The notes: a model not told the origin generated them from the sequence alone. DNA of 64,000 bases from Chlamydomonas reinhardtii (GCF_000002595.2 NC_057015.1:5381195-5445194); one strand, 5' to 3'; shown: positions 1 through 13,900, counted from the first letter of the stretch. A program made the numbers and translations.

Positions 1-528
1 AGGTGGCGGCGCTGGAGGTGGCGGGGGTGGCGGGGGTGGTGAGGGCCGTTGTGTGGGCGATGGTGGCGGCAGTGGCTGCGGCGGTGGTGATGACGGTCGG
101 GGTGGTGGAGGCGGGGGCGGGGGAGGAGGAAGCGGAGGTGAGGTAGGCGACGGTGGTGGTGGTGGTGGTGGTGGCGGCGCTGGAGGTGGCGGCGGCGGTG
201 AGGGCCGCTGCGTGAGCGAAGGTGAGGGTGGTGGAGAAGGTGATGGCGTTTGCAGCAGTTCTCGACCATCGCCGCTCAGCTTAAGGTGCATGTTCTCCTC
301 CGCCCGCGGCTCTGCAGGCTCGGGAGTTGAGGTGCCGGAGGGCGGGTGTTGGTCAATGAGGGCATGGATGCGCGTGAGCCCCACCGCAGCAGCGATGCCG
401 GAGTTTGCGGACACACCTTTGCCAGGCACACCCGAAATCCCAGCGAGAGCCGCGGCCGCCGCCGGCGTGAGCCCCAGCAGCAGTAGCAGTAGCAACAGCC
501 CCTTTTGTTTGGGCAGGACCGCCGCCAT
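1..528 (-). CDS. Pro/Ser-rich (hydroxyproline-rich, pherophorin-like) secreted protein, N-terminal part
   Basis: An open minus-strand frame runs from ATG at 528 off the left edge (176 codons, no stop). It starts MAAVLPKQKG and then has a run of eight leucines and an Ala-rich stretch (residues 11-29), a classic secretory signal peptide. A roughly 60-residue non-repetitive segment follows (around IHALIDQHPPSGTS and MHLKLSGDGRELL). From about residue 96 it becomes PSPSPPPSPS and long PPPPP runs, the polyproline/SP rod typical of algal hydroxyproline-rich wall glycoproteins and of the linker of pherophorins. The Gly-rich plus-strand reading of the same bases is its shadow. The globular C-terminal domain that would decide between pherophorin, gametolysin-type or other wall protein lies outside the window, so the exact family is inferred. 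No intron is seen in this part. Confidence 0.75.
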   Translation of the reverse strand, partial: MAAVLPKQKGLLLLLLLLGLTPAAAAALAGISGVPGKGVSANSGIAAAVGLTRIHALIDQHPPSGTSTPEPAEPRAEENMHLKLSGDGRELLQTPSPSPPPSPSLTQRPSPPPPPPAPPPPPPPPPSPTSPPLPPPPPPPPPPRPSSPPPQPLPPPSPTQRPSPPPPPPPPPAPPP

Positions 529-1828
529 CTTTGAACACCGCTCCATACACGCAATCAAGCTAATATACCACAGCGATTACGGTGCGTTTGCAGGCGTTGC
601 AAAATAGAGGCAAAGCTGTTTGTGCCGTAATAGGCCCGTGGCAGCCCGTGGGTCTCTGCCGACGCTACTGCCGACCGAATGACCGTATGACCGCATGAAA
701 AGCTAACAAGGGCTATTTGCATGTTGCTCATCGGTCCCAGGGGGCAGATGCAGAGTGATGGTCGGCACAGCAGCCGTGGGCCCCGATGTCACTTGCCGCG
801 CGGGGCCCGCCGACGACGTCCGCGCCCAGTCAGGATAGGTGTGGTGCACTGGTGCTCCACATCGCCTCCACCTGCCAGGAAGCGGCAGCTAGGCTGAGAC
901 ATGGATGTGGCAAAGCGCCTCAGGTCACGGAAGGGACCAGGCACGGCGCATTGTGCACAGGCTCCAGCGCCCACAGCTGCGCGTTTGCCCGCTTGCAGTG
1001 TTGCTCAGAGTTGAGGAATACTGTACGCTATCGCTGCTGAGCCACCAGGCACACCACATCCCTAAATGATGGTGACACCCCAACAGGCGGGCACCCAGGC
1101 ACAAAGCAGCACACTTGAATTATAGACAGGGAATCCTCAGTCAACACGGAGACAGCTCCACGCCCCTTGTGCACATGCAGCATCATTCGGCAAGGCCATG
1201 CACTGCGGGCTCGGGCCCCAGCCTTCACAACGAAGTCCAAGAATTGCTAGGCATTCAGGGCTGCCGTTGACAGACCCATTTGCAGCTCAGTACCCGTCCT
1301 TCATGCACACAATTCACTTTATCCACATGGTATGCGACAGTTCCCTATGCTACATGAGCGCCACTCTGCTCTCGTTCAACCACGCGCTTCCCACCGCTCG
1401 CTAGCTATGCACATCCAGCATCTCTCCTCGGCCACGCTTTGTCCACGACCATTTGGGACTGCCCCTCTAGCAGCACCCACCCGAACCATAACCATGGTGC
1501 CATGGCTCATGGTGGCAAGGACATTGAACTCCATCAGCCCACTTGGTGCAAGTGCAACAGTCACAAAGAGCACCCTGTTACGCAAATTCCGACCATTACG
1601 ATGGCAGCGTGCCTTCAGGCGTCCTCCACAGCACCACACAACACAACACAACCGCGGACCGCGGTCCGTCCGTCCAGACAGGCTTCCGGACGATCGGAAA
1701 CTACATCACCCTTCCCATCGGTCCCTCCGCCTATCCCAGCCATCATGGCACTCTCCCTACTCCCCCAACCACCAACCTTGTTGCCCCTTCAAAAATCTCA
1801 CACGCACCAGCCTGCACTGCTACAGTGC
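529..1828. other. Intergenic / 3' UTR interval
   Basis: This 1.3 kb lies between the start of the wall-protein gene and the stop of the LRR gene, both on the minus strand. It should hold the LRR gene's 3' UTR and the wall-protein gene's promoter. I see no coding frame with credible composition and no TGTAA poly(A) motif on the minus strand that stands out. Short open frames here have no recognisable motif. Confidence 0.5.
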
Positions 1829-4143
1829 TCATTGCTGAGCCCCAGGAGCGGGATCGTCGCCACTGCGCCAGAATACAGCTATGCCAGGCCGCGCACTGCG
1901 CAGGGCATCTAGCTGTGCGAGGAAGGCGTCATCTTGTGCTGCTGGGTTGGCACCAATCTCCAGGCTCTGTAACATGGGAAATGTAAGGCAAGTGCATGTG
2001 ATTGAGCTGTGACCGAGTACTGCGGCCAAGCACAGAACACATGTATAGCTGCCATACTACCAACATGTGACCTACTGACTGCCCCAAAAATCACATCAGA
2101 CCATGTTGCTTATAGTTTTGGCTACTTCCACACACCTTCAGGCAGGGGGCACCACCAGCTGCCAGTGCAGCAAACACGGTTGAGGTGTCGCTGATGGAGA
2201 GGCCGGTTCCAGATATGCACAGCTCCTCCAGTGCAGGCCAGGAGCCGCTGCTGCTGCCTCCACTGGATGCAAGGGACGCTGCAAGAGCTGCGCCACCAGC
2301 TGCAGCCAGAGGGCAGCCCACCAGGCTCACGTGCTTGAGGCCCGGCACCCGTGACAAGGACTCCACTGCCAGCGGCCCCGCCTGATGCAGCCCCACGTAG
2401 GGAAAAGAAGCAATCAGCAAAGACAGACTATTTACAGAAATGTACATGAGTGATTTCGGCTGGTGGAATTATGCGACGCTTCCACTGCAGGAGCCCACAC
2501 ACGCGTGCCCAACGAGCACAGGCCACACGGGAGCTTACCAGCGCGGCCAACGCAAACCACGCACAACACGAGCCGCGCGCGGACAAAAGCAGCAAACACA
2601 GAAGCTGCCGCGGCGACCCTCAACAACTTGAAGCCACAGCGCACGCCGAGACACATCGCCGCACATTTATGACACCCTCCCCACACACGGTGCCCTAACC
2701 TCGCAACCCCCACACCGGCCCCCACATCCTGTGGCTTCGACCTGACAGGCCCACCATACCCGTTTGCGCTCACCTGTGTCCCAGAGAGATCAAGGTGTCC
2801 AACCGAACTGGCACCAGCTGCTGCCACTAGGGCTGCGCCAAGGTGTGCCGCATCGGCGTCAGCTATGGCCTGGTTGCCAGCCAGCACGAGCTCCTGGAGG
2901 CTCAGGCCAGCGGAGAAAGCCTTGCTGAGGGCAGCCCTGGAGTTGGTTGTGTTGGGGGGACCGGGGCGTACGCGTAAGGGTTCGGGTTGGGGGGGGTTGT
3001 AGATACCAGCCCAAATGAAACCGAACCAAATGCATAAGAGCGAGGAGGAGAGCGTAAGGGTGATGAGCTTGGCACAGACAGGATTCCATCACACAACTGT
3101 TTTTCCCCAATGGCAGTTTCATTTACAACACCCCTCCTTTCCCAAAAAACACTTGCATGGTCTTGGGGCCCAAGCCGCAGTCAGCTGCATCAATGGTCTT
3201 CAACGCACTGCTGCCGCCGCTGCTGCTGCTGCCAGCACCGGCTGCACTGGCAGCAGCTGTTAGCCCTGATGCCAGCACCTCGCCACCGTCATCACCAAGC
3301 TCTGTCCCGCGCAGGTGCAGGGTTTGCAGGTGGTGGGTGCTCTGCATGGTAGCAACACAAGAAGAGTAAGTGCCGTATGTAAAACCTCATAGCAACTGTC
3401 CCTTCCCGTGGAACATTCATTCTCACCTGCAGCAGTTGGCACAGTGCGCGTGCACCTGTCAGGCCCAGGGAGTTCCCCTGAAGGTGCAGCTCCCGCAGTC
3501 TGCCACTGTTGCTGCTTGCTTGGGCTGCTGCAGCCAGGCCGGCAGCGCCCACACTGCACCCCTGCACCTCCAACACAATCTCGCTGCCTGCCCAACCGCT
3601 GCCTGGCGGCGCTGCTGAGGCTGCACTCTCACACGCAGTCCCAACAGCGGAGGCGCTTGGTGCTGTTGTGAAAAGGGCGGCGAAGCCCTCATCCCCCAGC
3701 TGCGGGTTGTTGTTCAGCACTAGGTGGCTGAGGGAGCTGCAGCTGTGCAGCGCGGACGCCAGCGCTGCAGCACCCCTGCGGCCCAGTCCCTTGCCAGTCA
3801 GATCTAGCCTCGTGAGGCTGGAGCTGGATGCCACACCCCGTGCCAGTGCCTCAACGCCGCTGTCACCCAGGCTGGAGTCGCCCACGCACAGGGATCGCAG
3901 AGAGCGGTTACTACCCAGTGTTTCAGCCAGCAGCTGAACAGACGCTAGGCTGAGCGGGTGCGAGGAGGCGTAGAGCTCGGTGAGCGTAGTGTTGTCCTTA
4001 AGAGCATGCGCCAGAGCCGCCACATCCTCGTGCCCAAAGCGCCGCTGGCGCAGGATCGTCAGCGACTGCAGCTTTGGGTCGTTCGAGGTGACACGCTGCA
4101 CCAAATCCTCTATGCCGCGTGTAGCGGATTGTCCCCACACCAT
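1829..4143 (-). CDS. Leucine-rich repeat protein (ribonuclease-inhibitor-like), 491 aa
   Basis: Five exons join in frame: 4143-3427, 3341-3130, 2936-2774, 2381-2136 and 1966-1829 (TGA). The phases agree at every junction. The second intron has a weak donor (GTTGTA), chosen because it keeps frame and restores the repeat. The protein is a chain of about ten 26-30 residue LRRs of the RNI/NLRC type, for example LRSLCVGDSSLGDSGVEALA, LTRLDLTGKGLGRRGAAALA, LSHLVLNNNPQLGDEGFAAL, LRELHLQGNSLGLTGARALC and LQELVLAGNQAIADADAAHL. No NB-ARC, kinase, F-box or membrane segment is seen, so it is probably a soluble binding scaffold. Small Ala/Ser/Gly inserts lie between repeats, as is common in algal proteins. 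Its 5' end is about 416 bp from the divergent TRP channel gene. The function is unknown beyond protein-protein interaction. Confidence 0.8.
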
Positions 4144-4559
4144 TGCAGCAGCTTAGCACAGTGCAAAGCTTCTGTAACTATGGCGCAAGGAGCAACACGG
4201 CGGCGTGCGAGCAGCTGCGGTTAAGGGTTTCTGAACTGTGACATGTGTACGTTATGAAAGGAGTTGAATCTAATCTGCAAGTAACTTGGTTGCTGAAGAC
4301 CCAGAAGAGGGACGTCCGCGATTGATGCCTTGCCATTGCCACTCCCTCCGCGCTCTTCGTGGCGCTTCGGAGGACTTGGCCAGCTCATATATACAAAGAG
4401 CTCGACCATAACTGAATGCACTCAAGAAGAAAGGACACAATTCAAACTTCTGGAACAAGCGTCTTACGAATTTCGCCCGCGTAGTTATGCACATTAATAA
4501 CTTTACAATAGAAACGATATTCATTGGCGAGAGCTAACGTATTCGACTTTCTGCCTTGC
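4144..4559. promoter_or_regulatory. Shared divergent promoter region (LRR gene / TRP channel gene)
   Basis: Only 416 bp separate the ATG of the minus-strand LRR gene from the first ATG of the plus-strand channel gene. The interval is locally AT-richer than its surroundings (4420-4520), as expected for promoters and 5' UTRs. No clear TATA box was identified. The assignment is inferred from gene orientation. Confidence 0.45.
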
Positions 4560-7500
4560 ATGTCGTCCTTGGTTCGGCCCCACGAACCGCGAAACGAGCA
4601 TGCCAATGATGCATCCAGCGCTGCTCCACCTACGTACCGGAGCGCCAGTTCGGCGTGGGCAGTGCCGAGTGCGGGTCGGGCCCCAGCCTTCGAGAGCCCA
4701 GTCGAGGGCCAGGCGCCCTCCCTTGCGGCGTCGCACAGCGGGCCTTCACCAGCCCGGGAGGCCGCAGCCTTGGCTGTAAACGACGACGCGGCCAGGACTG
4801 GTCTCGTGAAGTTGGCTAATGGTGTAGCCTTGCCGCTGGGTGCAGTTCAGAGCATACGTGCTGGTAGTCATTCAGCCAGCGCGTACGGGTTAGCCACTGC
4901 CCCCCCTCCCGAGTCTGTGGCGAACTTGGAGGATCTTGACAGGCAGTGTGCCCTGAAGCAGCTGCACAGCGGCCATGGCCTGGCGGGCAGCAGTGGACCG
5001 GCAGCCGCACCAGTCTTGTGTAGCTTTCCAACAGCCGGTGAGCCACGTGACGGGTGCATGGCGCGCGAGGGTGTAGTCCACAATACTACTGTAGCTCTGT
5101 TTGATGGGCGAATGCCAGGACACAAACATGAGTGGGGCGGTCTGCTTGAGGGAGGCAGTTCACCCGGCAGGTCCCTTGGGTTTCGACAACAAAAGGGTAT
5201 CGGTGAGGACAGTCCTCCATCACTAACAAGCGTAGTATCTCCAATCTTGCAGACCCTGACTATGACGAGGGCCGAGTGGCAGAGGCAGCCAACTTGGCGG
5301 CCAAGTATGGCGGCATGTGGTTGCGGGGAGCGCTAGCCAAGCAGCGGAACCAGGCTCAGACACGTCTCCACCCAGTCTTCGTTGGCATGGTGGGTTACTT
5401 GCACGTGGCTGGGTGTGCAGCATGGGTCCGCATGTTGACCCGAACAAGCACTGCCTGCCTGGCGCGGCCTGCCGCGGTCGGAGCTGTGTGTTGCTTCTGA
5501 CAGTTTGGTGGGCTTGCGGGTGGTGCTTGGTGTTGTGGTGCAGGTGCGGCACGTGGATGGAAGTATGGACCTTGTCCGTGCTGGTGACATGCAGCCGCTT
5601 CAGGTGGGTGGGATGCCTTCAGGCCATTGGGCCGCTGGAGGAGGTTGGGCGGCCTGGATGTTCAGATAATATGTACGGACGATGCAGTCAACTGCCGCAT
5701 CTTAGATAGCTCGACTGGCTCGACTGGCTGTGACGGTGTGTTCTGTTCCTCAGCTGTTCAACCTCAAAACCTGCCCAGGCTGGCTCATTGCTGTTCACGG
5801 ATGGCGAGGCGGAGCTGCTGGCGCTGCACCCGCAGCTGCCCAGCAACCTGTACTTCTTCCCCGCCAACATGTACGACTACGGCACTGCGGAGCGGCAGTA
5901 CGTGACGGTGCACTTTGCAGCTCCGGGCAGGCTGTACGTGCTGCTGCCGGAAGACACTGCAGAACCAAGGTGGGGGCACAAACCTGGGTGTGAACGGCAC
6001 ACGAGGAAAGGTCCGGACAGGCTGGCAGCGTGCGCATCCTACAGCTCTGTGAAACGGACTGCGCCAGTCTTGACCTGTGTGACCTTCTGCCTCAACACAG
6101 GTGGCTGCGTGAGCAGTTCTTCAAAGTCCGGGAGCCGCTGTACGGCGTAAAGGTATGCACGGGCAAGCGGCACGAGCTAGCAAGGGAGCAACGGAGTGTG
6201 CACTGTGCATGCGGTAATGCGTCTTGCTGCCTGCTCTGATGTCGGAAGTGTGAGCTTCCGTGCGCGGCCACCAACCAGTGTTGCGGCTTGCCCAGGTTCG
6301 GCTGTCTGCCCGATGGAAGATGGGCTTCGTGACCAAAGTGCTGGCCAACATGATGACACACAAGTCGTCAGCAGATGAGCGTGTGCTGGTCTACAAGTCC
6401 AAACGGGTGAGCTTGCAGTGACGGTGCCTGCCGCCCGCTGCAGTCTAATAGTTGCCTTGCCCCGTCTTTAGCACGGCGCGTATGACATGCGCTAGTACGG
6501 CGCTCAGTACTACCGTATGTCCAAAGCCATGCGTACATCGCTATAGAGCGGCCAACAGGCACCTACACGCATTTGTAGCAGGTAGATTTGAAGGGGATCG
6601 ATTGGCCGATCAAGCTCAACTGATGTGTGACAAATGCAAACCCCCATGTCGTGTGCCCCGCAGCTGTACCGGGCTGGTGACGTGGTGCACCTGGGCGGCC
6701 TGCCCACCGCGCGCTTCACAGACACCATGTATGTGGTGTGCACAGCGCTGGACGGCAACGGCGGCCTTGGCGGGGAGGACGGCGCGGCCGATGCTGCGGT
6801 GGGTGTTGCGGAGTAAGGGGCTGGTGCACGCAGTGTGCTGGTGTGCTCGTGGAGTTAGCGTTGTAGCAGGCATGGCGACAGCCGCCTGTGCCATGCAAGT
6901 GTTTACACTAGAATGACACTTGCTCACCCGCTTTGCAGAAGGCCGCCGCTGCGGCAGCAACGGCGCAGCTGGTGACTGGCTGCGACGAGTGGGGCGTGTG
7001 GCTGACGCGGCTGCTCAAATCTATCCGCCGCAATCGTGTCGAGGACGCGCGGGCATTGCTGGACACTGGTAGGCGCTTCTGCAGGGGTAGGCGTGTTCCT
7101 TGCACAATATTTCTAGCTAGCATCCCTGCTTACAAACATGCGCTTGCTGACGTGCAATGGCCCGTGCCCGCCGCCAGACTGCTGGAGGCAGCGGGCGGCA
7201 CAAGGCGACCCGCTCAGCTGGCTCCCGCCGGAGGAGGTAGGGCTGGGCGAGTCGCCGCTGACGTCGGACCTGGCGGCCGCCTCCAGCAACGTGGAAATGC
7301 TGGCGCTGCTGGTGGCGCACGGCCGCTGCCAGCTCAGCTTCCGCGGGGTGCGGCTGCTGGTGCGGCGCTGGGAGGAGGTGCCGGCCAAGGACGGCGGCGC
7401 GCTGGTGCGTGTTGGTCGGTGGGGTGCTTTCGGTTGCTTGTAATTCTGCGCAAGCGCCGTGCGACATGGAAGTATCAGTTTGTTAGAATGTCACACGTGG

Positions 7501-7812
7501 AAGCTTGCAAGCGGGCCTGATACTGGTAATGGGGTTTTAGCCGTGCAAGCACGTGCCCCTTGCTTGAGCAGTAGCCGTGTGTTCTGCGGCGCAGGAGCTG
7601 CTGCTGACGTACATCCGGCGCTGCCCGCGGCCGTTGAGCACAGTGGCGTGCATGCTCATGGCCCTGCGGTGGGAGGTGGAGCTGCGGGACCGGGCGCGCA
7701 CCGCCAGCTCGCAGGAGCTGCGGGTGGTGCTGCGGCGCTTTCAGGAGCTGCAGGTGTGTGTGTGTGTGGTGTGTGTGTGTGTGTGTGTGGTGTGTGTGTG
7801 TGTGGTGTGTGT

Positions 7813-7871
<59 letters not shown>

Positions 7872-7916
7872 GTGTACACAACGAAACCGGGAACCGCCTG
7901 CGCAACGCCGCGAGTG

Positions 7917-7948
<32 letters not shown>

Positions 7949-10900
7949 CGTGTGTGTAAAAGGAGAAAACGACCCTGCAGTTTTCGCTACCGCCACCCCC
8001 ATCCAGGTGGTGCTGCTTGAGGGGCTGGCTGACGTGGCGCGGACGGGCGGCCCCGACGGCAGCAGCAGCATGAGCCTGGCGTGGCTGAGCGGCGTGCTGG
8101 ACCCGCCGCAGTCGCCGCCGCCGGTGTCGCTGGGCGACTACAGCCCACTGCGCATCGCGTTTGAGGACCGCGACTACGGCTTCATGGCCAGTGCGGTGGC
8201 AGAGGCGTACACGCGCCAGAAGTGGTGAGCGGGGCTGGAAAGGTGTTGGTGTGCAGGAAGGTGTCAAGAGGTGGAGGCGGGGGCTTCATCAGGAGACGCA
8301 GCTGCGAGGCCCGCGCTGGGTGTTGGGGGAAGCAAGAGGACGGGTTCGCTGCGTCTGGATGGCTGCGTGATTCGAGGATGCAGTGTGTGTTTGCTTTTAA
8401 TTAGCTGGCGGCTCCGCGCTCCTCCCCGCCTGCAGGCTGGGTGCCAGCTACCTGTCGCTCACGCCGCGCGATGGCAGCCGGGAGCTGACCCTGCTGGACC
8501 CGCTGGTGCTGCACACCGTGCTGCACAAGCTGGGGCTCGTGGACGAGGTGCGTGGCGAACTGAACGTAGCGGTGTGCTTGAGTTGTGCGACCCATTATCG
8601 TGGTGGGTTGAGTAATGCGACGCATAGCCGTCGTGGGACGTGGCGTCGACTGTATTCCATGTTGCAACCTTAGGACTTCGTCCCTAGAACTCCGCCACTG
8701 GTGGCGGTGGGGCGGGGGTTGGGAAAGTTTGCCAGGTTGCAAGGCTGTTTGGCGCCGCCGTTGACTTTCCGCTCCGTCTGTCCCGGCTGCTGCCCGCCCG
8801 GCCGCGTGCAGGGCTTGCTGTCGTACCTGGCTGAGACGGTCACGCGGCTGTGGTTCCTGTCATGGGTGGTACCGGCGGCGTTTTTGTCCAGCCCGCGCGG
8901 CCGGTGGTGCATGCGGCTGCTGGCGGGGTTGTGCTTCATCGTGATGTACAATGAGGTGAGGTCGCTGTCCTGAGATCTTGCCCATCGCGCAGTTTTCGCC
9001 TGACGTCTGTGTTATGCGAAGGTGGCTATGAAAGCGCCTCAGCCGGGCTGGCTGACAAGCATGTGTCGTCCCCGCTGCCTGCCAGTTGCTGCTGATGGAC
9101 CCCGAGGCACAACTCAGCAAGACCGTGACGACCGGCACCGCCCTGTGCCTGTGGCTATTCGGAAATGTGATTGAGGCCATGGAGACCGTGGCTGCGGCAT
9201 ACGGCGGCAGGCTGGCCAAGTGAGTGGCTGCAAGGCCCGCCAGCAGAGCAATGAGCACGTGCATCTGCATGGGCAAACAGCTATTGTGGGGGCGCGATCC
9301 AAACCGTCTGATAAATTTCTCTGCAGAGTTGCGAAGCGCAGCATGCTCCTGCTGATAGCTGCGTGCTAACGTTGGCACGCGTGACCTTTGCGTGACCCTC
9401 CAACTTCATTCTCGCCTAGGTACATCAAGGCCAACCCCCAGGTGCGGCCGTCACACCACATCATAAGCTTCACGACCTTGTCGTGCACACTGAAGCAAAA
9501 TATGGCCTGCAACCTGCCGTTCACGAAACCATGTTTGGTCCGCTTGGCGTGTGTTTGCAGGAGTTCTTCTTCCTCCTGTGCGAAAGCCTGATGCTTTCGC
9601 TCTGCGTGGGCTACCTGCTCGTAATTACCGAGACGTGAGCGATGCGAAATCCGTCGGTGACTTTGTTGCCGCGCCGCTAGTGGATGATTGACATTTGGTG
9701 CCAGTGCAATACGCGTGCTGTCTGTGGCCGCATTATGTGTTCTTCCGTGCTGACTTCTCGCAACGCTGACCACACCATGTGTCCTGCGCGCTGCAGGGCT
9801 CAGATGCAGACGGACGTCTTTGTGCGCCTGACGCTGGTGTGGTGCAGCCTGGCTGTGCCAGTGTTCCTCAAGTTCCTGTACATGCTGGTGCCCATGTTCC
9901 AGCGCCTGGGGCCGCTGCTCAACACCGTGTACAACATGATGCAGGAGCTGGTGGCCTTTGCACTGCCCTTCGCCGTGATCGTGGGTGACGCGAAGCGTGC
10001 ATGCCTGCCGTGCCATTAATCTTTCCATGCGCGCACCTTCTGGTTTCCTGACCTCGTTCCTGACGCTGACGAAACCTTAGCTGAATGCTGAAGGCGGCGC
10101 GCCATCATGCTTTAGCACTTCGCAAGCCAAGCCACTGCGTGCGACCTGGGCTCTGCCGCCGCTCCAGGTTACTTTCGAAGTCCCCAAGCCTTTCTCATGC
10201 GATTTCCGACACGGATGCTCACTCATCCCTGCACACACGGCTACACGCAGACGACGGGCTTTGCCACCAGCTTCTACATCGTGCACCACGTGGTGCCGGG
10301 CGGCGAGTCCATGGCCTTTGTGGACGTCATGCTCATGTACTTCTCCGCCTTCCTGGGCGCCTTCGACCTGCACCAGGTGTGGCAGGCGCTGCATGTGGCG
10401 ATGCTGCAGGCGGGGGCCGGGCGCTCAGGGAAAGCGCAGGGCGACGCGCAGGGGTGCCGGGGTAACCCGTACGCTGATGAGCTGCCTTTGCTCCACTCAT
10501 TGTCGCCATTGCGCCTAGCCGCTCTGCTGGCGGTGCCACCAGGGGGCCGACACGGTAACCGTAACCATGTGTGCTGTGGCTGCAGTGGGACGACCTGGTG
10601 AACCCCGAGCTGCGTATCTTCGGCATCACCCTCATGTGGGTGCTGCAGCCCTTCTTCCTTCGCCTGTGGTTGCCCGACTGTCCTTGGTTGAAGGGGACCC
10701 GTCTCTAGAGCTTACCCTTCTGCTTGTCGCTCAATGGCCCATCACACAGGGTCGTCTACCTGATCATTGCGGGCATCCTGCTAGCTAACCTTCTGATCGG
10801 TGAGTGCAGTACAGTGCAATCGTGATGTCACACCACCATGCTTGTCCGCCCAACCTGGCACCCGCGACCAAGCGCCATTCACCGATACCTTGCCGCTCGT

Positions 10901-13900
10901 ATGATGTGATTGGTTCAAGCCCTGTTCCCTTCCAACCGTTTCACGGTTTCACCTTTGCACGGCATAGGACTCGCATCCATGCTTCGCACCACCACCGTCA
11001 CCACCACCACCACCACCACCACCACCACCACTACCACCTCACTTGTCACCTGCCGCCTGTGTCGTGCCTCGTGTGCCTGCCCTGCCTCCCCTGCAGCCAT
11101 CATCAGCTACAAGTACCGGCCCGACCAGGTGGCGGCGCAGTCGGTGTTCGGACTGGCCGAGGTGGTGGACAGGCACCAGATACAGGCACGTGGCAGCGGC
11201 GCGGCGGCGCCCATGCCTTAGTCGCGCCCCGGCCGGCAGCGCGACCCTACTCGGGACCCTCGCCATGCTCATCGGTGCCTCTTACCTGGGTTACCACTCG
11301 CAAGCTTCCCCGCTTGGTCTACCGTTCCGCAGCTCATCCTTGCAAACCCTCCTCGCCCCGCGCTTGCTGTCTTGCACTTGTCTTGCAGGTGGACTGCGCC
11401 ATGCTGTGCAGCCCCTTCTGTCTGCTGCAGCTGCCCTTCCGTGTGCTGCCGCGCGGCAGCCGGCCCGCCATCCTGCCCTACACCTTCTACCGCATGGGCC
11501 TGCCGCCGCTGGAGGGCTTCCGGCCGGCTGCACCCCACATGGCAACCGTGCCCACAGGCCGAGACGCCGTGCCGCAGGTAAGACAAACCGCCCTATGCAA
11601 CTGCGCATTGTGCAGCACTTGGGCACGCCACTCACGTCAACAGTAAAGCATGTGCCCCGCCATCCTGCTTGAACGGTGCGGCCCCACCTCTTCCGCTGCT
11701 TCGCCTGCTGCTTCTGCTGCATGCCGCCTGCAGCTCCTGTTCCACCTCACGCTGCACCCGCTCATGCTGGCCGGAGCCGCGGTGGCCTTCCTGGCGATCA
11801 GCCCCCTCCTGGTGCTGCGCTTCGGCCTGGTGGGCCACCGCCGCATGCTGGACCGGCTGTGGAGCGGCAGCGGTGGCAGCGGCAGCGGCAGAGCTGGCAG
11901 CAGCAACAGCGACGGCGTGGGCGGGGGCGGGACAACGCGGAAGGGCTCGGTCAGTATGGGCGTCGGCAACGGAACCATGTCCAGCCAGGGCGCAGTCAGC
12001 GTGGCGAGTGGCGGCGGTCGCAGCCGCCGGTCTGGTGGCGGCACGGGCAGCGGCGGTCTGTCGGGCAGCTTTGGCTCCGAGGACCCCAGCCTGGGCCTGC
12101 AGGCGGCCGGCGCGGGAGACCCCTGGAAGGACGTCGGCTACTTCTGCACACTGCGGGTGAGCGCGCACGCATAATTATATGCTGGGCCCAAACCCACATG
12201 GTGTGCCGACGTGCTCCTCAGGATGCTGACCACTAGTCCTGCTGTGGCGCCTGCTTTCGGATTTAGCACCTGCATCCACTTGCGTGCAAGGTCTACCCGT
12301 CCTTGCTCCCCACCCCACCTCACCGCCACCCCCACACTGTGCGCAGGGCCTGCCGCGCCTGGCCTCCCTGGTGGGCCGCGTTGTGGTTGCGCACGTGGTG
12401 GGTCTAGCGGCGGTGCTGGCCATGGCGCTGATTTTCTTCACAGGTGGGTGCGGGCGGCATGGGCGGGAGTGCGTTAGGCGCTGGCTTAGGGACCTTCTGG
12501 ATGTGCGGTTGCTGTGCGACACACCCGCACAGTCACACAGCATGCCCCTTCTACACGCTGCGCATCCATATGCCTTCGAAGTTCGCCCACCTCGCCCACA
12601 CCGCCCCACACCCTGCACAGCCGGGTCTCTGTACCTGTGGGCTGTCAGCACGCTGCTGGCGCTGTACAATGTGCTATACGAGCCGCTGACGCGCTTCGGG
12701 TCCGTCAGCCGCCGCGCCGCGTTCCGCTACCGCCGCGCGATACAGCAGTGGCGCAAGCAACGCACTGCGGTCGCGGACAGCAGCGGCAGGGCCGGCCACG
12801 CCGGTGATGACGGGGGCAGCGAGGCTGGAACGGGGATTGAGTCAGGCAACGATGCAGCTTCAGATGCTGGCAGCACCTCCACATCCGCTCGGCGGCGCTC
12901 CACGCTGACTGCCTCTCAAGTGGCACAGCGCTGGAGCACGCTCACCAAGGGTGCGGCACAACAGCGGCAGCGGGTGAGCACCCGGCAGGCGGGCGGGCGG
13001 GCGGGCGGGCGGGCTTGCAGGAGGGCTTGCCAACCTTACATTGTGTGCGAGGCGAAGCATTGCTGCAGCGGGTACAGCGGCTACGGCATGCAGCTGTGGC
13101 ATGATGATTGCATGAAGGATAGCAACGGACCAGGGTGGGGCCAGGGGTGGGGCATGGGTGTGCGCTTGGTCGCAGGCGGGCTGGACTCCACATGGACTCA
13201 ATCCGCGTGCACGCGCGGCATTGCAGTCTTAGTGTCTTGCCCATCGCTGCTATCGGATTCCAGCTTGTACGCGGCAAAGCACTTTTAGATTCGGATTGTG
13301 CCCTGTACAGGCAGTTGCTTCAGGGCGCTACCTCACGCGGCAGCACGTGGAGCAGGCAGTGCTGCGAGTCTTCGGCATTGGGTGGGAGGCAGCGGCAAAG
13401 GCAGAGGGGGCCGACGACACCGCCAGTGGTGGTGCCGGAGTCCGGGCGCGGTCTCTGGTGCCTGGTCCTGCCGCCCGCTTTGGTGCCGGCGCGGACGACG
13501 TCAGCAGTGTGCACGTGCACAGCTCGCCGCACCTGAACATGAAGTCGCTTGAGGAGCAGGAGGCCAGTCGTGACCTGCGGGCCCTGGGCCGCATGAGCTC
13601 CTTGGCCGCAAATGCAGCTGCGGGTACAGCAGCAACAGTGGGGGCGGCCTCCGCGCGCAGAGGTGCAGCTGCAGGCAAACGCGCCGTTGCAGCCGTCCTC
13701 CCAGCTGCGGCTGTCGAGGAGGGAGTTGCACCTGGGGGCAGCTTCCGGGCTGCGGGGAATGCAGGCCGCATGGTGTCTGAACTGGCTGGCGCATCTGGGC
13801 CAGCTGCCATGAATGGCGACGTCCACAAGCTGGCGGAAGCTCTGTGCAGGCCGCTGCAGGAGCAGCTACAACAGGTAGGCGCTGTGCGTTCATGCGGGTT

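Noticed and set aside
53-607. Gly-rich plus-strand open frame
   Set aside because: It is the antisense of the Pro-rich minus-strand exon that has a convincing signal peptide. Long Gly runs here come from GGT/GGC repeats.
7475-8267. Thr/His- and Val/Cys-repeat open frames
   Set aside because: They are translations of the intronic (TG)n microsatellite.
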